Shown: positions 6,244 to 14,140 of the stretch, one piece after another
How positions within the stretch are numbered: the first letter of the stretch is position 1
Layout: each line of letters starts with the position of its first letter
From: a virus
IMG/VR virus record: IMGVR_UViG_3300031963_001103
Location: 1-20,914 of that record
DNA length: 20,914 bases
Direction: 5' to 3' (one strand)
Program-made: the position numbers and the translations under genes
The notes under the pieces: generated by a model
Seen by the model: only the letters and a program-made list of their open reading frames with translations
Database searches by the model: none
What the model was told of the DNA's origin: nothing

Positions 6244-7245
6244 TCATTCACCTCTATTAAGCATAGCAACCTGTTTGGCGTAAAGTTCCAAAGGAACCCC
6301 AAGTAGGCGAGCGATCGCTGCTTCGGATGCCTTTAGTCGCATACGACTAGGCGGAGTGCTGCGTGAAGCCGGAGCTACAACGGCAGCAGGTTTTGTTGCA
6401 CGGCGCGGAGGTTCGTCCTCGTAAGCCGGTTCTGACCTCTTTCGTGGAGGCGGGTCATCATCTTCCTCATCGCTCCGTTCACTTTCAAAGTGCTCGGGAA
6501 AACGCTTGCGCATAGTGCGGTCGATAGTTTTGAAATACTCGTCACTACCAACGTATTCAGAACCATACTCGCGCTGCAACTTCTTGTCAAGGCCCATTGC
6601 AGCCATGGTCATTTCGTCGTCTTTACCAAACCATTCGCTGTTTGTTTCCATCCAGCGTTTTGTGCGGCGATCCAGCGGAGTAGCTTCTTGTTTGGCGGGC
6701 TGGAACTCCCGCTCTTCTACTTCGATTGGGCGCATGGTGGTGGCACGATCAAGCTTCAAAGTGGCTTGTGCAACCTCTGCTTGCGCGTCTACCAATGCGT
6801 CGGAATCGCCCGAGTCATAGGCTTCCTTGAACCGGCGCTTGGCTGCTTGCAGCTCAGTCTCGGCGGCGGACTTAGAAGTCTCAATGTAGGCTTTGCTGCC
6901 CGTAGACAACTGCTGCTGGAGCTTTTTGTTCTCCTCGAAGACCTGACGGGCAAATGTTTCAGCGGCCTCGCGCTCGCGCAGGGCTTCTTCTTTGGCACGT
7001 CGCTCGTCGTGGTAGCCACGAGTGAACTTCTTAATGCGAGCCTGAACTTTCTCGTCATACGAGGCAAGTTCGTCGTCGGTGGGGTCTTCCACCGGCTCTT
7101 TCATGGGCTTGCGGCCACGGTCGGCTGCAGGTGTGTCGTCTTCGATCTCGACTTCGAAAGCATCGTCCGCAGCGGCTTTCGCAGCTTTGGCTTCCTTCTC
7201 GTCGGGAAATTCAAAGTCTTCGCCTTTGAAATCTGGCAATGGCAT
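6244..7245 (-). CDS. Acidic coiled-coil scaffold-like protein
   Basis: 333 aa. The N-terminal 60 residues are strongly acidic (FPDEKEAKAAKAAADDAF, EVEIEDDTPAADRGR). A long charged coiled-coil region follows at roughly residues 60-175 (RRAKEEALREREAAETFARQ, AETELQAAKRRFKEAYDSGD), then a globular-looking segment (TKRWMETNSEWFGKDDEMTM) and a Pro/Glu/Arg-rich tail with a terminal helix IARLLGVPLELYAKQVAMLN. Composition, size and place between portal and capsid genes fit a capsid scaffold whose C-terminal helix binds the coat protein. AGGAG precedes ATG 7245. No protease domain seen, so maturation protease, if any, is elsewhere. Confidence 0.7.
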   Translation of the reverse strand: MPLPDFKGEDFEFPDEKEAKAAKAAADDAFEVEIEDDTPAADRGRKPMKEPVEDPTDDELASYDEKVQARIKKFTRGYHDERRAKEEALREREAAETFARQVFEENKKLQQQLSTGSKAYIETSKSAAETELQAAKRRFKEAYDSGDSDALVDAQAEVAQATLKLDRATTMRPIEVEEREFQPAKQEATPLDRRTKRWMETNSEWFGKDDEMTMAAMGLDKKLQREYGSEYVGSDEYFKTIDRTMRKRFPEHFESERSDEEDDDPPPRKRSEPAYEDEPPRRATKPAAVVAPASRSTPPSRMRLKASEAAIARLLGVPLELYAKQVAMLNRGE

Positions 7246-7255
7246 GATTTACTCC

Positions 7256-7666
7256 TTATGCAGCGCGGGTAATTCCACGCGGGTCTTCGACAACGGCCTC
7301 AACCGAATCATCATTGATGATGCGGAACTCGCGACCGTGGATTTTCAGGCGGGTGCCTGAATTCGGGCGGACGATGATGAAATCACCTTCCTTGCAGCTC
7401 GGCCCACTGGGGAACCGGGTTTTGTCTGCGTAAGCATCAGGGCCAACCTTGACCACGAACAGCACGGGAGTCAGAACCTCCTCGTAGTGCATGGACTGAC
7501 CGGCTTTAATAATGCCTACTTCGCTGTCGGCGTACTCTTCCATTGCTTCTGGTACGACGCACAGAAGGCGAAAGGTCTTTGGATCAGGCAGCTGCTTGGC
7601 TTTGTCCTCGGTGTTTTTATTCAAAATACCCGATAGGTCAATCGCCGAAGCGTCAAATTCAGTCAT
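7256..7666 (-). CDS. GroES-like co-chaperonin (Cpn10 fold)
   Basis: 136 aa from ATG 7666, which overlaps the end of the 65-aa gene upstream by eight bases; an upstream in-frame start at 7690 would overlap it further. Residues 30-130 show the Cpn10 pattern: a first strand with FRLLCVVPEA, a charged mobile-loop-like segment, LFVVKVGPDAYADKTRFPSG, SCKEGDFIIVRPNSG and RIINDDSVEAVVEDP. Bacterial GroES is about 95 aa; this has extra N-terminal residues (MTEFDASAIDLSG). Known phage co-chaperonins (T4 gp31) cap host GroEL so that the capsid protein can fold; the location next to portal and scaffold genes fits that. The assignment is by fold pattern. Confidence 0.75.
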   Translation of the reverse strand: MTEFDASAIDLSGILNKNTEDKAKQLPDPKTFRLLCVVPEAMEEYADSEVGIIKAGQSMHYEEVLTPVLFVVKVGPDAYADKTRFPSGPSCKEGDFIIVRPNSGTRLKIHGREFRIINDDSVEAVVEDPRGITRAA

Positions 7667-7856
7667 CAGATTTCTCCATTTTTTGCACAAGGTCGTTAAT
7701 GATTACCTCTGCTTGCGATAGACCTTGGATAAGCCCGCAGAGGTGTTTGTACTCAGCATAATCCTTAGCGCTACCACGGCTAACCGCGCCAACGTAAGAG
7801 TCACGCTGCTCTACAAGTTGTTTGACCGTATGGGCCAAAATTTGATAGTCTCTCAT
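7659..7856 (-). CDS. Small helical protein downstream of portal
   Basis: 65 aa, almost entirely helical by pattern: MRDYQILAHTVKQLVEQRDS, AKDYAEYKHLCGLIQGL and AEVIINDLVQKMEKSDD. The start overlaps the portal stop as ATGA, so the two are translationally coupled, and the end overlaps the co-chaperonin start. I recognise it as a common small hypothetical protein of phages of this type placed just after the portal; no function is established. It might be an assembly accessory factor. Confidence 0.75.
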   Translation of the reverse strand: MRDYQILAHTVKQLVEQRDSYVGAVSRGSAKDYAEYKHLCGLIQGLSQAEVIINDLVQKMEKSDD

Positions 7857-10342
7857 CTGCTCTCCCTCTTAGGAGGTCTGTTGTTCTGTGCGGCTTGTTG
7901 CCGCTCCTGCTGCGCCAGCTGAGCTCTATGCTTGGCTGCATCAACCCCTATGCGAGCACCCTCAGCCTCCATCTGCTGCTTGAGTTTGTCGCGTGCAGCG
8001 GCGGCGGTAGCGCCCACCTGCATGGCCGCAATTTCTTTCTGCGCGGCAATACGCTCCTTCTCGATCTCCAACTGGTCGGCCTTGGCCGCAGCGTCGATCT
8101 GTTGCTTCTGCTGCTTGAGCTGGAGCTCTTGCTGCTTGATCTGGAGTTCTTGCTGTTGCATCTGCACCACTGGGTCTTGTGCTTGCTGCGCCGCTTGTTG
8201 CTGAGCTGCTTGCTGTTGATCGCGCTGAAGAATCTGCTGCGATGCTTGCGCTGCCATCATGGCAATCTTGTCGGCCAGCTCTGGAGGAACCTGCTTGTTC
8301 TGCTCCTCGGTCGGCAGAGGCATACCCATCGCCATCTCAACTTGCTTGCGCATCTCCAGCGCAATGTGCTCGTTGATGTGCGCCATAGCTGCAGCCATGA
8401 TCTGCTGCGCGGCTGGGTTCATCTGCAACAACTGCTGAACTTTGGGGTTCTGGATGGCAGCCATATGCACTTGGATATGCGCCTCATGGTTCTGCTCAAT
8501 GAACGCTTTGACTGGCTTGTTGTTGAGCACTGCTTGGTTCTCCGACACTGGGTCGGTAGGAACTGCATCTTCCTCCATAGGCACAAGTTTGGCTGCGTTC
8601 TTAATCCCCAGCACCTCAATCATCTGACGATGCAGCAAGGGCAAGTTGTACAAGTTCGGAGCGCTCTGGGCTAGCTGGAGGACCGCCTGATACTGAACAA
8701 TCTTCTGCGCCATCGTGGCTGCGTTGGGGTCAGACACAGGGATCACATCCACCAAGTCGTAGTCGGCTTTCTTCACCGAACGATCGCCATCTTCTGGCTG
8801 ATAGTCGTACGCCTCGGGGGTGTAGTCCGCGATGATGACTTTCAGGAGTTTGAACTCCATCTTCATGGCGTAGTGCAGGCGGGCCTGAACCGCTGTCATC
8901 ACCTTCAGTGTGCGCTCAAGGATGGCCAGAGTTGTACCCACTGGGGCTTGCGACGACATGTCGCTTACCTTCATGTCACCACTGGACGCAAACGCACGAC
9001 CTTCTTGGACTATACGGTCGAAGAGGGTGTACAGAACCTGACTCGGCTCTTTGTAGGGCAGTGGCAGGATGTTGTCACGGATTGAGCCGGAGGGCACATC
9101 CACGTCTCGGAATTCACCGGGCGCGATCGGGGTGTCGTCACCTTTGATTCGGAGGCCACGAGACTTGAGACCCCCGGGGAGGTTAGACAAAGTACCAGCA
9201 TCCACGAGCTGGCGAATAAGCATAGTAGCGGACTTAGCATATCCGCCGATGAGGTGGATGAGACCGTAGCCGTAGAAGCCAAAGCCCGGGATGTATTGAT
9301 AGTGCACAAAGTGCTGGCGCTTGGTGTGGAGCTCGTCGCCTTCATACCAATTTCTCCGTATTGCTAAGACTTTGGTCGTGCCCTTCTCAACCGTAACTAC
9401 GTACGGCAACGCGATGCCCGTGGGCTTTTTGTCCTTGCCCTTGTGCTCGAAGCCTTTGAGGTCCAAGTCAACGTGCATCTCCAAGAGGCGGAACCGCTCG
9501 TCGTGCGTAGCGGTCATGCCCATCTCTTCAGCCTTCTGCTTCTCGATGTCGTCTAGCTGATTAGTAGGCTCGCCCAAGTCCACGTCCATGTAGAACCCGG
9601 CATCCTGCAACTTCAGAATCTCGTTCGGCGATTTGCGCATGACGTGTGTGACGCGCTCGGCAGACTCAAGGTTCGACGCGCCGTACGGCACAACGATGTC
9701 TTCAGCAGGAATAAACATCGCTGCTTGGCGACCTTTGCTCGGGTCGTAGTAAACCTTCTTGAACGCGCTGCCCGCCAGTGGCAAGTTCCACAACAGCTTC
9801 TCATGCTCAGGGCGATACTCAGTCATCACCTCGGTGAGCTGGTAGTTCATGTCTTCGCGCACTCGGCCAGCAGCATCTTGCACCTCGGGGGTGTCTTTAC
9901 CAATGATGTTTGTCTTGACGGGCCCCTGCGCTGGGAACGTCTCAGTCATTGCCTCGGACTGAAAGCGCACAACAGACTCGGTCAGCATCGGGTGGAACAC
10001 ACCACAAGCGCCTGCCCATGGCTCGGTGCGGTCTTCGTACTTCAGGCCCAGCAGCTTCAGACCATCCACATATGTCTGCATCCACTCTTTGCGGTCCCCG
10101 ATGTCTTTGGTGAAGTCGTCCACCAGCTCAGAACCCAGCGACTCCAAGTCGCGCATGTCCATGAACTCAGCCAAGTTGGCGTTGAAGTCCTCAGCCGTAT
10201 CTTCCTTGGGCTCGATGTCTATCTCAACGTCGCCAATACCAATCCGGACGGCCTCGGGGTCCTCGATCTCAATCTCGATCTCGGGGTCTTGCCCCATGTC
10301 CAAACCCATTGGGGCCGCGTACAAACCTTTTTCCATTGCCAT
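7853..10342 (-). CDS. Portal protein with extended Gln-rich C-terminal coiled coil
   Basis: 829 aa, starting from ATG 10342 with AAGGA seven bases ahead. The N-terminal 60 residues are acidic and variable. The core (about 60-620) carries portal hallmarks of the P22-like type: KYEDRTEPWAGACGVFHPM, ESVVRFQSEAMTETFPAQGP, AGSAFKKVYYDPSKGRQAA, DIVVPYGASNLESAERVTHV and GFGFYGYGLIHLIGGYAKSA. The last ~130 residues form a Gln/Ala/Lys-rich coiled coil (QQQELQIKQQELQLKQQKQQ), comparable to the C-terminal barrel helix of P22 gp1. The protein makes the dodecameric DNA gate at the capsid vertex and docks the terminase, whose gene lies just upstream. Confidence 0.93.
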   Translation of the reverse strand: MAMEKGLYAAPMGLDMGQDPEIEIEIEDPEAVRIGIGDVEIDIEPKEDTAEDFNANLAEFMDMRDLESLGSELVDDFTKDIGDRKEWMQTYVDGLKLLGLKYEDRTEPWAGACGVFHPMLTESVVRFQSEAMTETFPAQGPVKTNIIGKDTPEVQDAAGRVREDMNYQLTEVMTEYRPEHEKLLWNLPLAGSAFKKVYYDPSKGRQAAMFIPAEDIVVPYGASNLESAERVTHVMRKSPNEILKLQDAGFYMDVDLGEPTNQLDDIEKQKAEEMGMTATHDERFRLLEMHVDLDLKGFEHKGKDKKPTGIALPYVVTVEKGTTKVLAIRRNWYEGDELHTKRQHFVHYQYIPGFGFYGYGLIHLIGGYAKSATMLIRQLVDAGTLSNLPGGLKSRGLRIKGDDTPIAPGEFRDVDVPSGSIRDNILPLPYKEPSQVLYTLFDRIVQEGRAFASSGDMKVSDMSSQAPVGTTLAILERTLKVMTAVQARLHYAMKMEFKLLKVIIADYTPEAYDYQPEDGDRSVKKADYDLVDVIPVSDPNAATMAQKIVQYQAVLQLAQSAPNLYNLPLLHRQMIEVLGIKNAAKLVPMEEDAVPTDPVSENQAVLNNKPVKAFIEQNHEAHIQVHMAAIQNPKVQQLLQMNPAAQQIMAAAMAHINEHIALEMRKQVEMAMGMPLPTEEQNKQVPPELADKIAMMAAQASQQILQRDQQQAAQQQAAQQAQDPVVQMQQQELQIKQQELQLKQQKQQIDAAAKADQLEIEKERIAAQKEIAAMQVGATAAAARDKLKQQMEAEGARIGVDAAKHRAQLAQQERQQAAQNNRPPKRESR

Positions 10343-10351
10343 GATGTGTCC

Positions 10352-11890
10352 TTACACTGTGTAGAACCGCTCTCTGCGAGGGCTCTTGAACCATTGAATT
10401 TCCTCGGGCTCGTCAACCGGCAGTCGCAAGAACCCGCCTTGGCGGAACCTCATAAGGGCCAAAGTTGTTGCGTCAACCAAGTCATCGTGCTCGCCAGAGG
10501 GGAACGCGGCGATCTCATCAACGAGCTCTTCCGCCCAGCGCGTACGGGGAACCCACACTTTCCCACTAGCAATTATGTCTGAGACTGCGTTCAAGCGGGC
10601 AATTTTGTCCTGCCCCTTGCTTGGCGTGTACTCTTGGACCGGTATGCCCATGGCCCGAAGCTCATAAATCAACGGTGCGCCAGACGCCTTCTTCTCAATC
10701 AACAGACCGTCAGGCTCGTAGTCGTTGTACTCCCGCAGCACGTCCTTCTTCAGCTCCACCCACTCAACCCGCTTCTTATATGTATTGAGCAAGATGATGT
10801 TCTTAGTATTGTCCTTGTGGTGAGTAAACACCCCCCACGTCGTACCTGCGGAATAGTCGGCCCGCTGGTGTTTCTCAAACGCCGTGTCCCAAGTCTGGAG
10901 GATGTACTCGCACTCTGGCGGGCGGTCCTCCTCCCACCACTGCCACCAGTCTCGCTTGACGATCGCAGACTCGTTACCCACGGGGTTCTGCTGGTACTGA
11001 GCCTGCCACTTGGAGTTCGGCAGTTCTTCCTTCAGCGCCGTCAGTTCACCCAACGACCAGAATTCAGGCCATAGGGGATTACCCGAAGGCATGATGGCGG
11101 GAAACTCAATGACCTCCCACTGCTCACCCCCTCGCCCAGACGCCGCTTTGAGCACCTGACCCGTCAAATCACGCTGCGCCCAGCGTGTCATCACCATGAT
11201 GATGGCCCCACCCGGCTGCAAACGCTGACGCGGGCCGGACGTGTACCACTCATACACCTTATCGTAGATGTCAGGGTTGGTCGCCGCCAGCGCCGCCTCC
11301 TGTTCAGAGTGCGGATCGTCAATAATCAGCAGGTTTGCACCCTTACCGGTCACTGTACCGCCCACACCGATCGCAAAATAGTCCCCACCCTTACTGGTAT
11401 TCCACCGCCCAGCCGCTTTTGAGTCCACGGACAGCTGCAAATTAGGGAAAATATCGTGATAAGTCTCCGTATCCACCAAATTTCGCACTTTTCGGCCAAA
11501 ACCTACGGCCAATTCACCAGTATTAGAGCACTGGATGATCTTTTTGTTAGGAAACTTACCCAAAAACCAAGCGGGCAGCAAGTATGACGCGAATTCTGAC
11601 TTGGTATGACGGGGTGGCATGTTAATAATGAGCCGTTTGCACTCACCCGTGGCCACTCTCTCGAACGCTTTGGCCATAATGGTGTGGTGTCGCCCGCCAA
11701 TAAAGTCTGGCCAGACCCTATCCACAAACCCCATGAACGTATCGCGGGCCCTTTCCTTCTCCAACAGCTTCTCGCGGCGCTCCAAGTCCTCCAAAATCAC
11801 CATCTTTTTAGAGTCCGGCAGCTTATCGAGCTGCGACAGCAGTATTTTCATCTCGTCATCGAGCGTCGAAACCTGCTGTTCATATCGCAT
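10352..11890 (-). CDS. terL: Large terminase subunit (packaging ATPase/nuclease)
   Basis: 512 aa from ATG 11890, chosen because GGAGGTG lies six bases ahead; an ATG at 11911 is in frame but overlaps the previous gene more. ATPase domain: Walker A variant RLIINMPPRHTKSEF (residues 86-100), Walker B NLLIIDDPHSEQEA (187-192 core) and a coupling motif region IIMVMTRWAQRDL. Nuclease domain: QTWDTAFE (Asp335), LLIEKKASG (Glu399) and GEHDDLVDA (Asp469/470/473), the RNase H-like metal ligands. It cuts concatemers and pumps DNA through the portal. The classical G of GKS/T is Thr here (HTKS), an allowed-looking variant. It overlaps the small-terminase candidate by 11 bases. Confidence 0.95.
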   Translation of the reverse strand: MRYEQQVSTLDDEMKILLSQLDKLPDSKKMVILEDLERREKLLEKERARDTFMGFVDRVWPDFIGGRHHTIMAKAFERVATGECKRLIINMPPRHTKSEFASYLLPAWFLGKFPNKKIIQCSNTGELAVGFGRKVRNLVDTETYHDIFPNLQLSVDSKAAGRWNTSKGGDYFAIGVGGTVTGKGANLLIIDDPHSEQEAALAATNPDIYDKVYEWYTSGPRQRLQPGGAIIMVMTRWAQRDLTGQVLKAASGRGGEQWEVIEFPAIMPSGNPLWPEFWSLGELTALKEELPNSKWQAQYQQNPVGNESAIVKRDWWQWWEEDRPPECEYILQTWDTAFEKHQRADYSAGTTWGVFTHHKDNTKNIILLNTYKKRVEWVELKKDVLREYNDYEPDGLLIEKKASGAPLIYELRAMGIPVQEYTPSKGQDKIARLNAVSDIIASGKVWVPRTRWAEELVDEIAAFPSGEHDDLVDATTLALMRFRQGGFLRLPVDEPEEIQWFKSPRRERFYTV

Positions 11891-12626
11891 CGGGCACCTC
11901 CGGTGACTCATCCGAGACGGGCGTAGCTTCTTCAGCGGGCTCAGTCACCTCCTCGGCATCCAATACCAGCGGCTTTATACCCAGCTCCGCGTCGATATCA
12001 ATATCAACCGGTGTCAAATCTGCACCATGGGACAACAGCATCTTGCGCACCTTGTCCTTGATGGCCTTGTCCAAATCGGCAACGCTGTTGTAGTTGACTG
12101 TAATCTCGGTCTTTTCAGTAAACAGCCCCACGTCACTGATTTTGCCCAGCATCTCGGCAGCCTTGATCTCTATGCGCGGGTCACCGCACATCGACAAGTC
12201 CAGTAGCTTGTTGGTCACAACCATACGCATCTCAGCCGCATCAGCCACGGTGTGACTGTTGTACTCATTGAGCATCGTGCGGATGCGCTCAGCAACGTTA
12301 CCTTGATATAGCTGTGGGGGATTGACGGGCGTATTCTCTGCGACCGGATACTTCCTCGGCCTGCCGCCTTTCTTCTTAGCGGGCTGTGTGGATTCCGGGG
12401 CCATCGCTTCTTCAAACTGCTGCTTGGCACGTTCGGAAAACGACTTGAACACCTCGTCGGCGAGGTCGTCATCAGTTTCGGTTATGTCGCCCGCTGGGCG
12501 CAGTTCAGCAAGTAACGCAGCTGTATTCGCCGCGATCTGCATGTTTTCGCGAAGCGTAGTTGCGGCCTCGGGGGTTTCGCCCGCTGGCAGGGGGACCAAC
12601 TTATCTGGTTTGATGTGTAGGGTCAT
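11880..12626 (-). CDS. Putative small terminase subunit / DNA-binding protein
   Basis: 248 aa from ATG 12626; a TTG at 12653 in frame is possible but neither has a clear Shine-Dalgarno. A basic AT-hook-like patch KKKGGRPRKYP lies near residue 90, then a helical domain (GNVAERIRTMLNEYNSHTVA, MRMVVTNKLLDLSMCGDPRI, IKAAEMLGKISDVGLFTEK) and an acidic C-terminal tail (DAEEVTEPAEEATPVSDESP). The helical segment with KAAEMLGKISDVGLFTEK resembles small-terminase/packaging proteins, and it lies directly upstream of and overlaps terL. The acidic tail may contact the ATPase subunit. It is the first gene of the leftward packaging/structural operon. Confidence 0.65.
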   Translation of the reverse strand: MTLHIKPDKLVPLPAGETPEAATTLRENMQIAANTAALLAELRPAGDITETDDDLADEVFKSFSERAKQQFEEAMAPESTQPAKKKGGRPRKYPVAENTPVNPPQLYQGNVAERIRTMLNEYNSHTVADAAEMRMVVTNKLLDLSMCGDPRIEIKAAEMLGKISDVGLFTEKTEITVNYNSVADLDKAIKDKVRKMLLSHGADLTPVDIDIDAELGIKPLVLDAEEVTEPAEEATPVSDESPEVPDAI

Positions 12627-12664
12627 AGCACCGAGTAGTTCGGGATTGGGCAAGTATCGCGTTT

Positions 12665-12692
12665 GTTATATACGCCGTGCATACAACGTGAA
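12665..12692 (-). promoter_or_regulatory. Candidate minus-strand promoter for packaging/structural operon
   Basis: On the minus strand TTCACG (12692-12687), 16-base spacer, TATAAC (12670-12665). Transcription would start near 12658, about 32 bases before the chosen start of the small-terminase gene. The -35 is a 4/6 match and the -10 a 5/6 match to sigma70. Late phage promoters often differ, so this is only a candidate. Confidence 0.4.
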
Positions 12693-13190
12693 GGTCTCCC
12701 AATCACCGCGATGCTCGCCACGCCCGCAATGTAACAGAAATATATAGTTGTGTGCAAGGGGAGGTTGAGACTCCTACCCGGGGGGTGTTTCTATAACGCA
12801 ACGCTTACAACCCCGGCTGGATTTTTATACCCCCCTCCCCCCTCTTCATTAGCTTCACGTTTGCACACCAGTTTTGTTGTTCGACTGTGCAAAACACTGT
12901 GTATATGTGTTGGGTCCCCTTTGCCGTTATTTTGGGGGGTGTGGGGTCGCGAGGGTCGATCTGGCTGATTTTGCTTGGGGTGCGGGGGTTTGGAGCTGAA
13001 CGCTTGATGAACGACGATAGTTGGTCAGCCTAGGGATTGGAGAGCTACCGGTTGATTAACAGTGAGGGTCGGTCAGCCCACAGTCGCTCGATTTTTTCTG
13101 GGGCTGGCGAAGCGGTCGGCGCTCTGCCCTGCCCGCCTTGCGGCAATGCTTGCGTTACCCGTGTGGAGTTTCCCCCTAAATCCAGTGGGT
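12693..13190. other. Gene-free divergent intergenic region with C/G tracts and an inverted repeat
   Basis: About 500 bases between the leftward structural operon and the rightward gene at 13307. The short frames in it lack ribosome sites and have poor composition. It holds a perfect 8-bp inverted repeat TTTGCACA (12860-12867) / TGTGCAAA (12886-12893), with a third partial copy TGTGCAA at 12751, runs of C at 12830-12842 and of G at 12934-12988, and a possible TATATG box near 12902. This is regulatory-looking DNA; nothing more definite can be said. Confidence 0.5.
12860..12893. repeat. Inverted repeat TTTGCACA / TGTGCAAA
   Basis: Two perfect 8-base arms separated by 18 bases, in the divergent region. 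The separation of arm centres is about 26 bases, so the half-sites would lie on roughly similar faces of the helix, as for a dimeric regulator. TGTGCAA also occurs at 12751-12757. It could be an operator; the regulator is unknown. Confidence 0.4.
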
Positions 13191-13206
13191 TTGATATAGT
13201 TAATAC
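13191..13206 (+). promoter_or_regulatory. Candidate -10 region for the 13307 gene
   Basis: The AT-rich stretch TTGATATAGTTAATAC holds possible -10 boxes (TATAGT, TTAATA) but no good -35 box lies 17 bases ahead. It precedes the first copy of the 29-bp palindrome by 32 bases, as the well-formed promoter at 15695 precedes its copy. Position supports it more than sequence does. Confidence 0.35.
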
Positions 13207-13238
13207 ATGGACAGAGGGGTGATGCCCGCTGTCTTGCG

Positions 13239-13267
13239 GAACAAACCGACACGGTGTCGGATTGTTC
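13239..13267 (+). promoter_or_regulatory. 29-bp palindromic element, copy 1 (leader of 13307 gene)
   Basis: Left half GAACAAACCGACA, spacer CGG, right half TGTCGGATTGTTC. As DNA it is a near-perfect palindrome; as RNA it makes CCGACA/TGTCGG and GAACAA/TTGTTC stems with one A/A mismatch, and GCCCGC (13224-13229) with GCGGGC (13269-13274) can extend the stem outward. It lies 39 bases before the ATG. This is the most symmetric of six copies in the window. Confidence 0.85.
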
Positions 13268-13306
13268 TGCGGGCGATATTGCCTGACCTTTATTGGAGAA
13301 TACATC

Positions 13307-13972
13307 ATGAGCAAAGCTATCGTTGCGGCACAAACCGCATTGCCCGGTGTCGAAGCTGTCGTTGACCTGTATGACGGTGCTGAAATCGGTATGTCGATGA
13401 TCGAAACCATCGAGCAACTGGGTCGTGAATACTGGTCACACACTGACACTATCGAGCGGGCTACCCGTTCGCTGTCACAGTGCGACACTGCGCTGTTTGA
13501 TCTGGTCAACGGCAAGCCTTACGTTGAGTTTATGACAGTTCGTAAGTATTACGTTACGGGCTGTCGTGACAAGGGCGCACCCACTGATGAAGCGGCTTCC
13601 AAAGTCTGGGAGCGTTCAATCAATCGCATCATGTCGTCATGCGGCTTTGAGCGTCCTAAGTCCGAGAGCGAAGCGGCTAAGCGCATGGCGGCTAAGCGGG
13701 CTGAGCAAGCGGCTAAGTTCGCTGACAAGTCTGACGGCGAGTTGATCGAACAACGTGCGTCCCTGCTGTCTCGCGGTGATTCCAAGTCCGTCAAAGCGGC
13801 CATGGAAATCGTCAAAGAAATCGAGCGGCGTGAGAAGCCACTGATTGATGCGGCTGAGACTGCCCGCAAAGCCTTGCTGGACAAGCTGGTTAAGCGTGCC
13901 AAAGAGCTGGCCAAAGCTGGCACTGATGATGCCGATCACAAGCTGACAGCGGCTTTGCTGGCGCTCAGCTAA
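13307..13972 (+). CDS. Helical protein of unknown function, first rightward gene
   Basis: 221 aa from ATG 13307, preceded by TTGGAG at eight bases. It begins MSKAIVAAQTALPGVEAVVD and has an N-terminal domain with MIETIEQLGREYWSHTDTIE, CDTALFDLVNGKPYVEFMTV and YVTGCRDKGAPTDEAASKVW, then from about residue 125 a long Lys/Ala/Glu-rich helix (AAKRMAAKRAEQAAKFADKS, RREKPLIDAAETARKALLDK). The C-terminal half is probably coiled coil or DNA/RNA-contacting. It is monocistronic: the palindrome-bearing leader is upstream and a terminator follows six bases after the stop. I do not recognise the family. High expression is likely given leader, SD and terminator. Confidence 0.75.
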   Translation: MSKAIVAAQTALPGVEAVVDLYDGAEIGMSMIETIEQLGREYWSHTDTIERATRSLSQCDTALFDLVNGKPYVEFMTVRKYYVTGCRDKGAPTDEAASKVWERSINRIMSSCGFERPKSESEAAKRMAAKRAEQAAKFADKSDGELIEQRASLLSRGDSKSVKAAMEIVKEIERREKPLIDAAETARKALLDKLVKRAKELAKAGTDDADHKLTAALLALS

Positions 13973-13977
13973 TCCAT

Positions 13978-14002
13978 GGGGCTTCGGCCCCTTCTTTCTT
14001 TT
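13978..14002 (+). terminator. Rho-independent terminator after 13307 gene
   Basis: GGGGC (13978-13982), UUCG tetraloop, GCCCC (13987-13991), followed by TTCTTTCTTTT. A UUCG loop closed by C-G is especially stable. It starts six bases after the TAA. Confidence 0.85.
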
Positions 14003-14140
14003 GGAGCGTCCAATGTGACATTCTGTCGGCTTTAAGACCAGCCGTTAAAAAGTCTACGCCCTTTCGACCCAGCGGCGGACACTAACGCTGGGTTACCTTT
14101 CGGCCCTCTTCGCTTCGGCGTTGAGGGCCGTTTTTTTTTT
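14003..14140 (+). ncRNA. Candidate structured RNA ending in a terminator
   Basis: Between two terminators and with no ORF. Hairpins in order: GACA/TGTC (14017-14027), CGGCT (14027-14031) with AGCCG (14040-14044), ACCCAGCG (14067-14074) with CGCTGGGT (14086-14093), then the terminator stem CGGCCCTC (14101-14108) / GAGGGCCG (14123-14130) with ten T. GGAG followed by an ATG immediately stopped (ATGTGA, 14013-14018) stands at its 5' end. The chain of perfect stems suggests a small RNA or the debris of a leader; no promoter is visible, so it may be processed from 13307 read-through. Confidence 0.45.
14101..14140 (+). terminator. Strong rho-independent terminator
   Basis: Eight-base-pair perfect stem CGGCCCTC / GAGGGCCG with a 14-base loop that includes TTCG, followed by an uninterrupted run of ten T (14131-14140). 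It backs up the terminator at 13978 or ends an independent short RNA. Confidence 0.88.

Noticed and set aside
6490-7272. 260-aa plus-strand open frame
   Set aside because: Antisense to the scaffold-like gene; Leu/Phe-rich composition is the mirror of the Glu/Lys-rich coiled coil.
8535-8562. CCGAC/GTCGG palindrome in the portal gene resembling the 29-bp element
   Set aside because: Flanks are GTTC...GAAC, the reverse of the element's GAAC...GTTC, and the inner spacing differs; probably chance.
9644-10582. 312-aa plus-strand open frame
   Set aside because: Antisense to portal and terminase genes, with Leu/His-rich composition typical of a shadow frame.
12860-12893. Attachment site of an integrase
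   Set aside because: No integrase gene, no tRNA fragment and no core-type repeat; kept only as a possible operator.
12750-12968. 72-aa plus-strand frame in the divergent region
   Set aside because: No Shine-Dalgarno, odd Pro/Cys/Gly composition over C/G tracts; the region is better read as regulatory.
14003-14100. tRNA
   Set aside because: TTTCGACCC suggested a T-loop, but there is no matching T stem, acceptor stem or anticodon arm.
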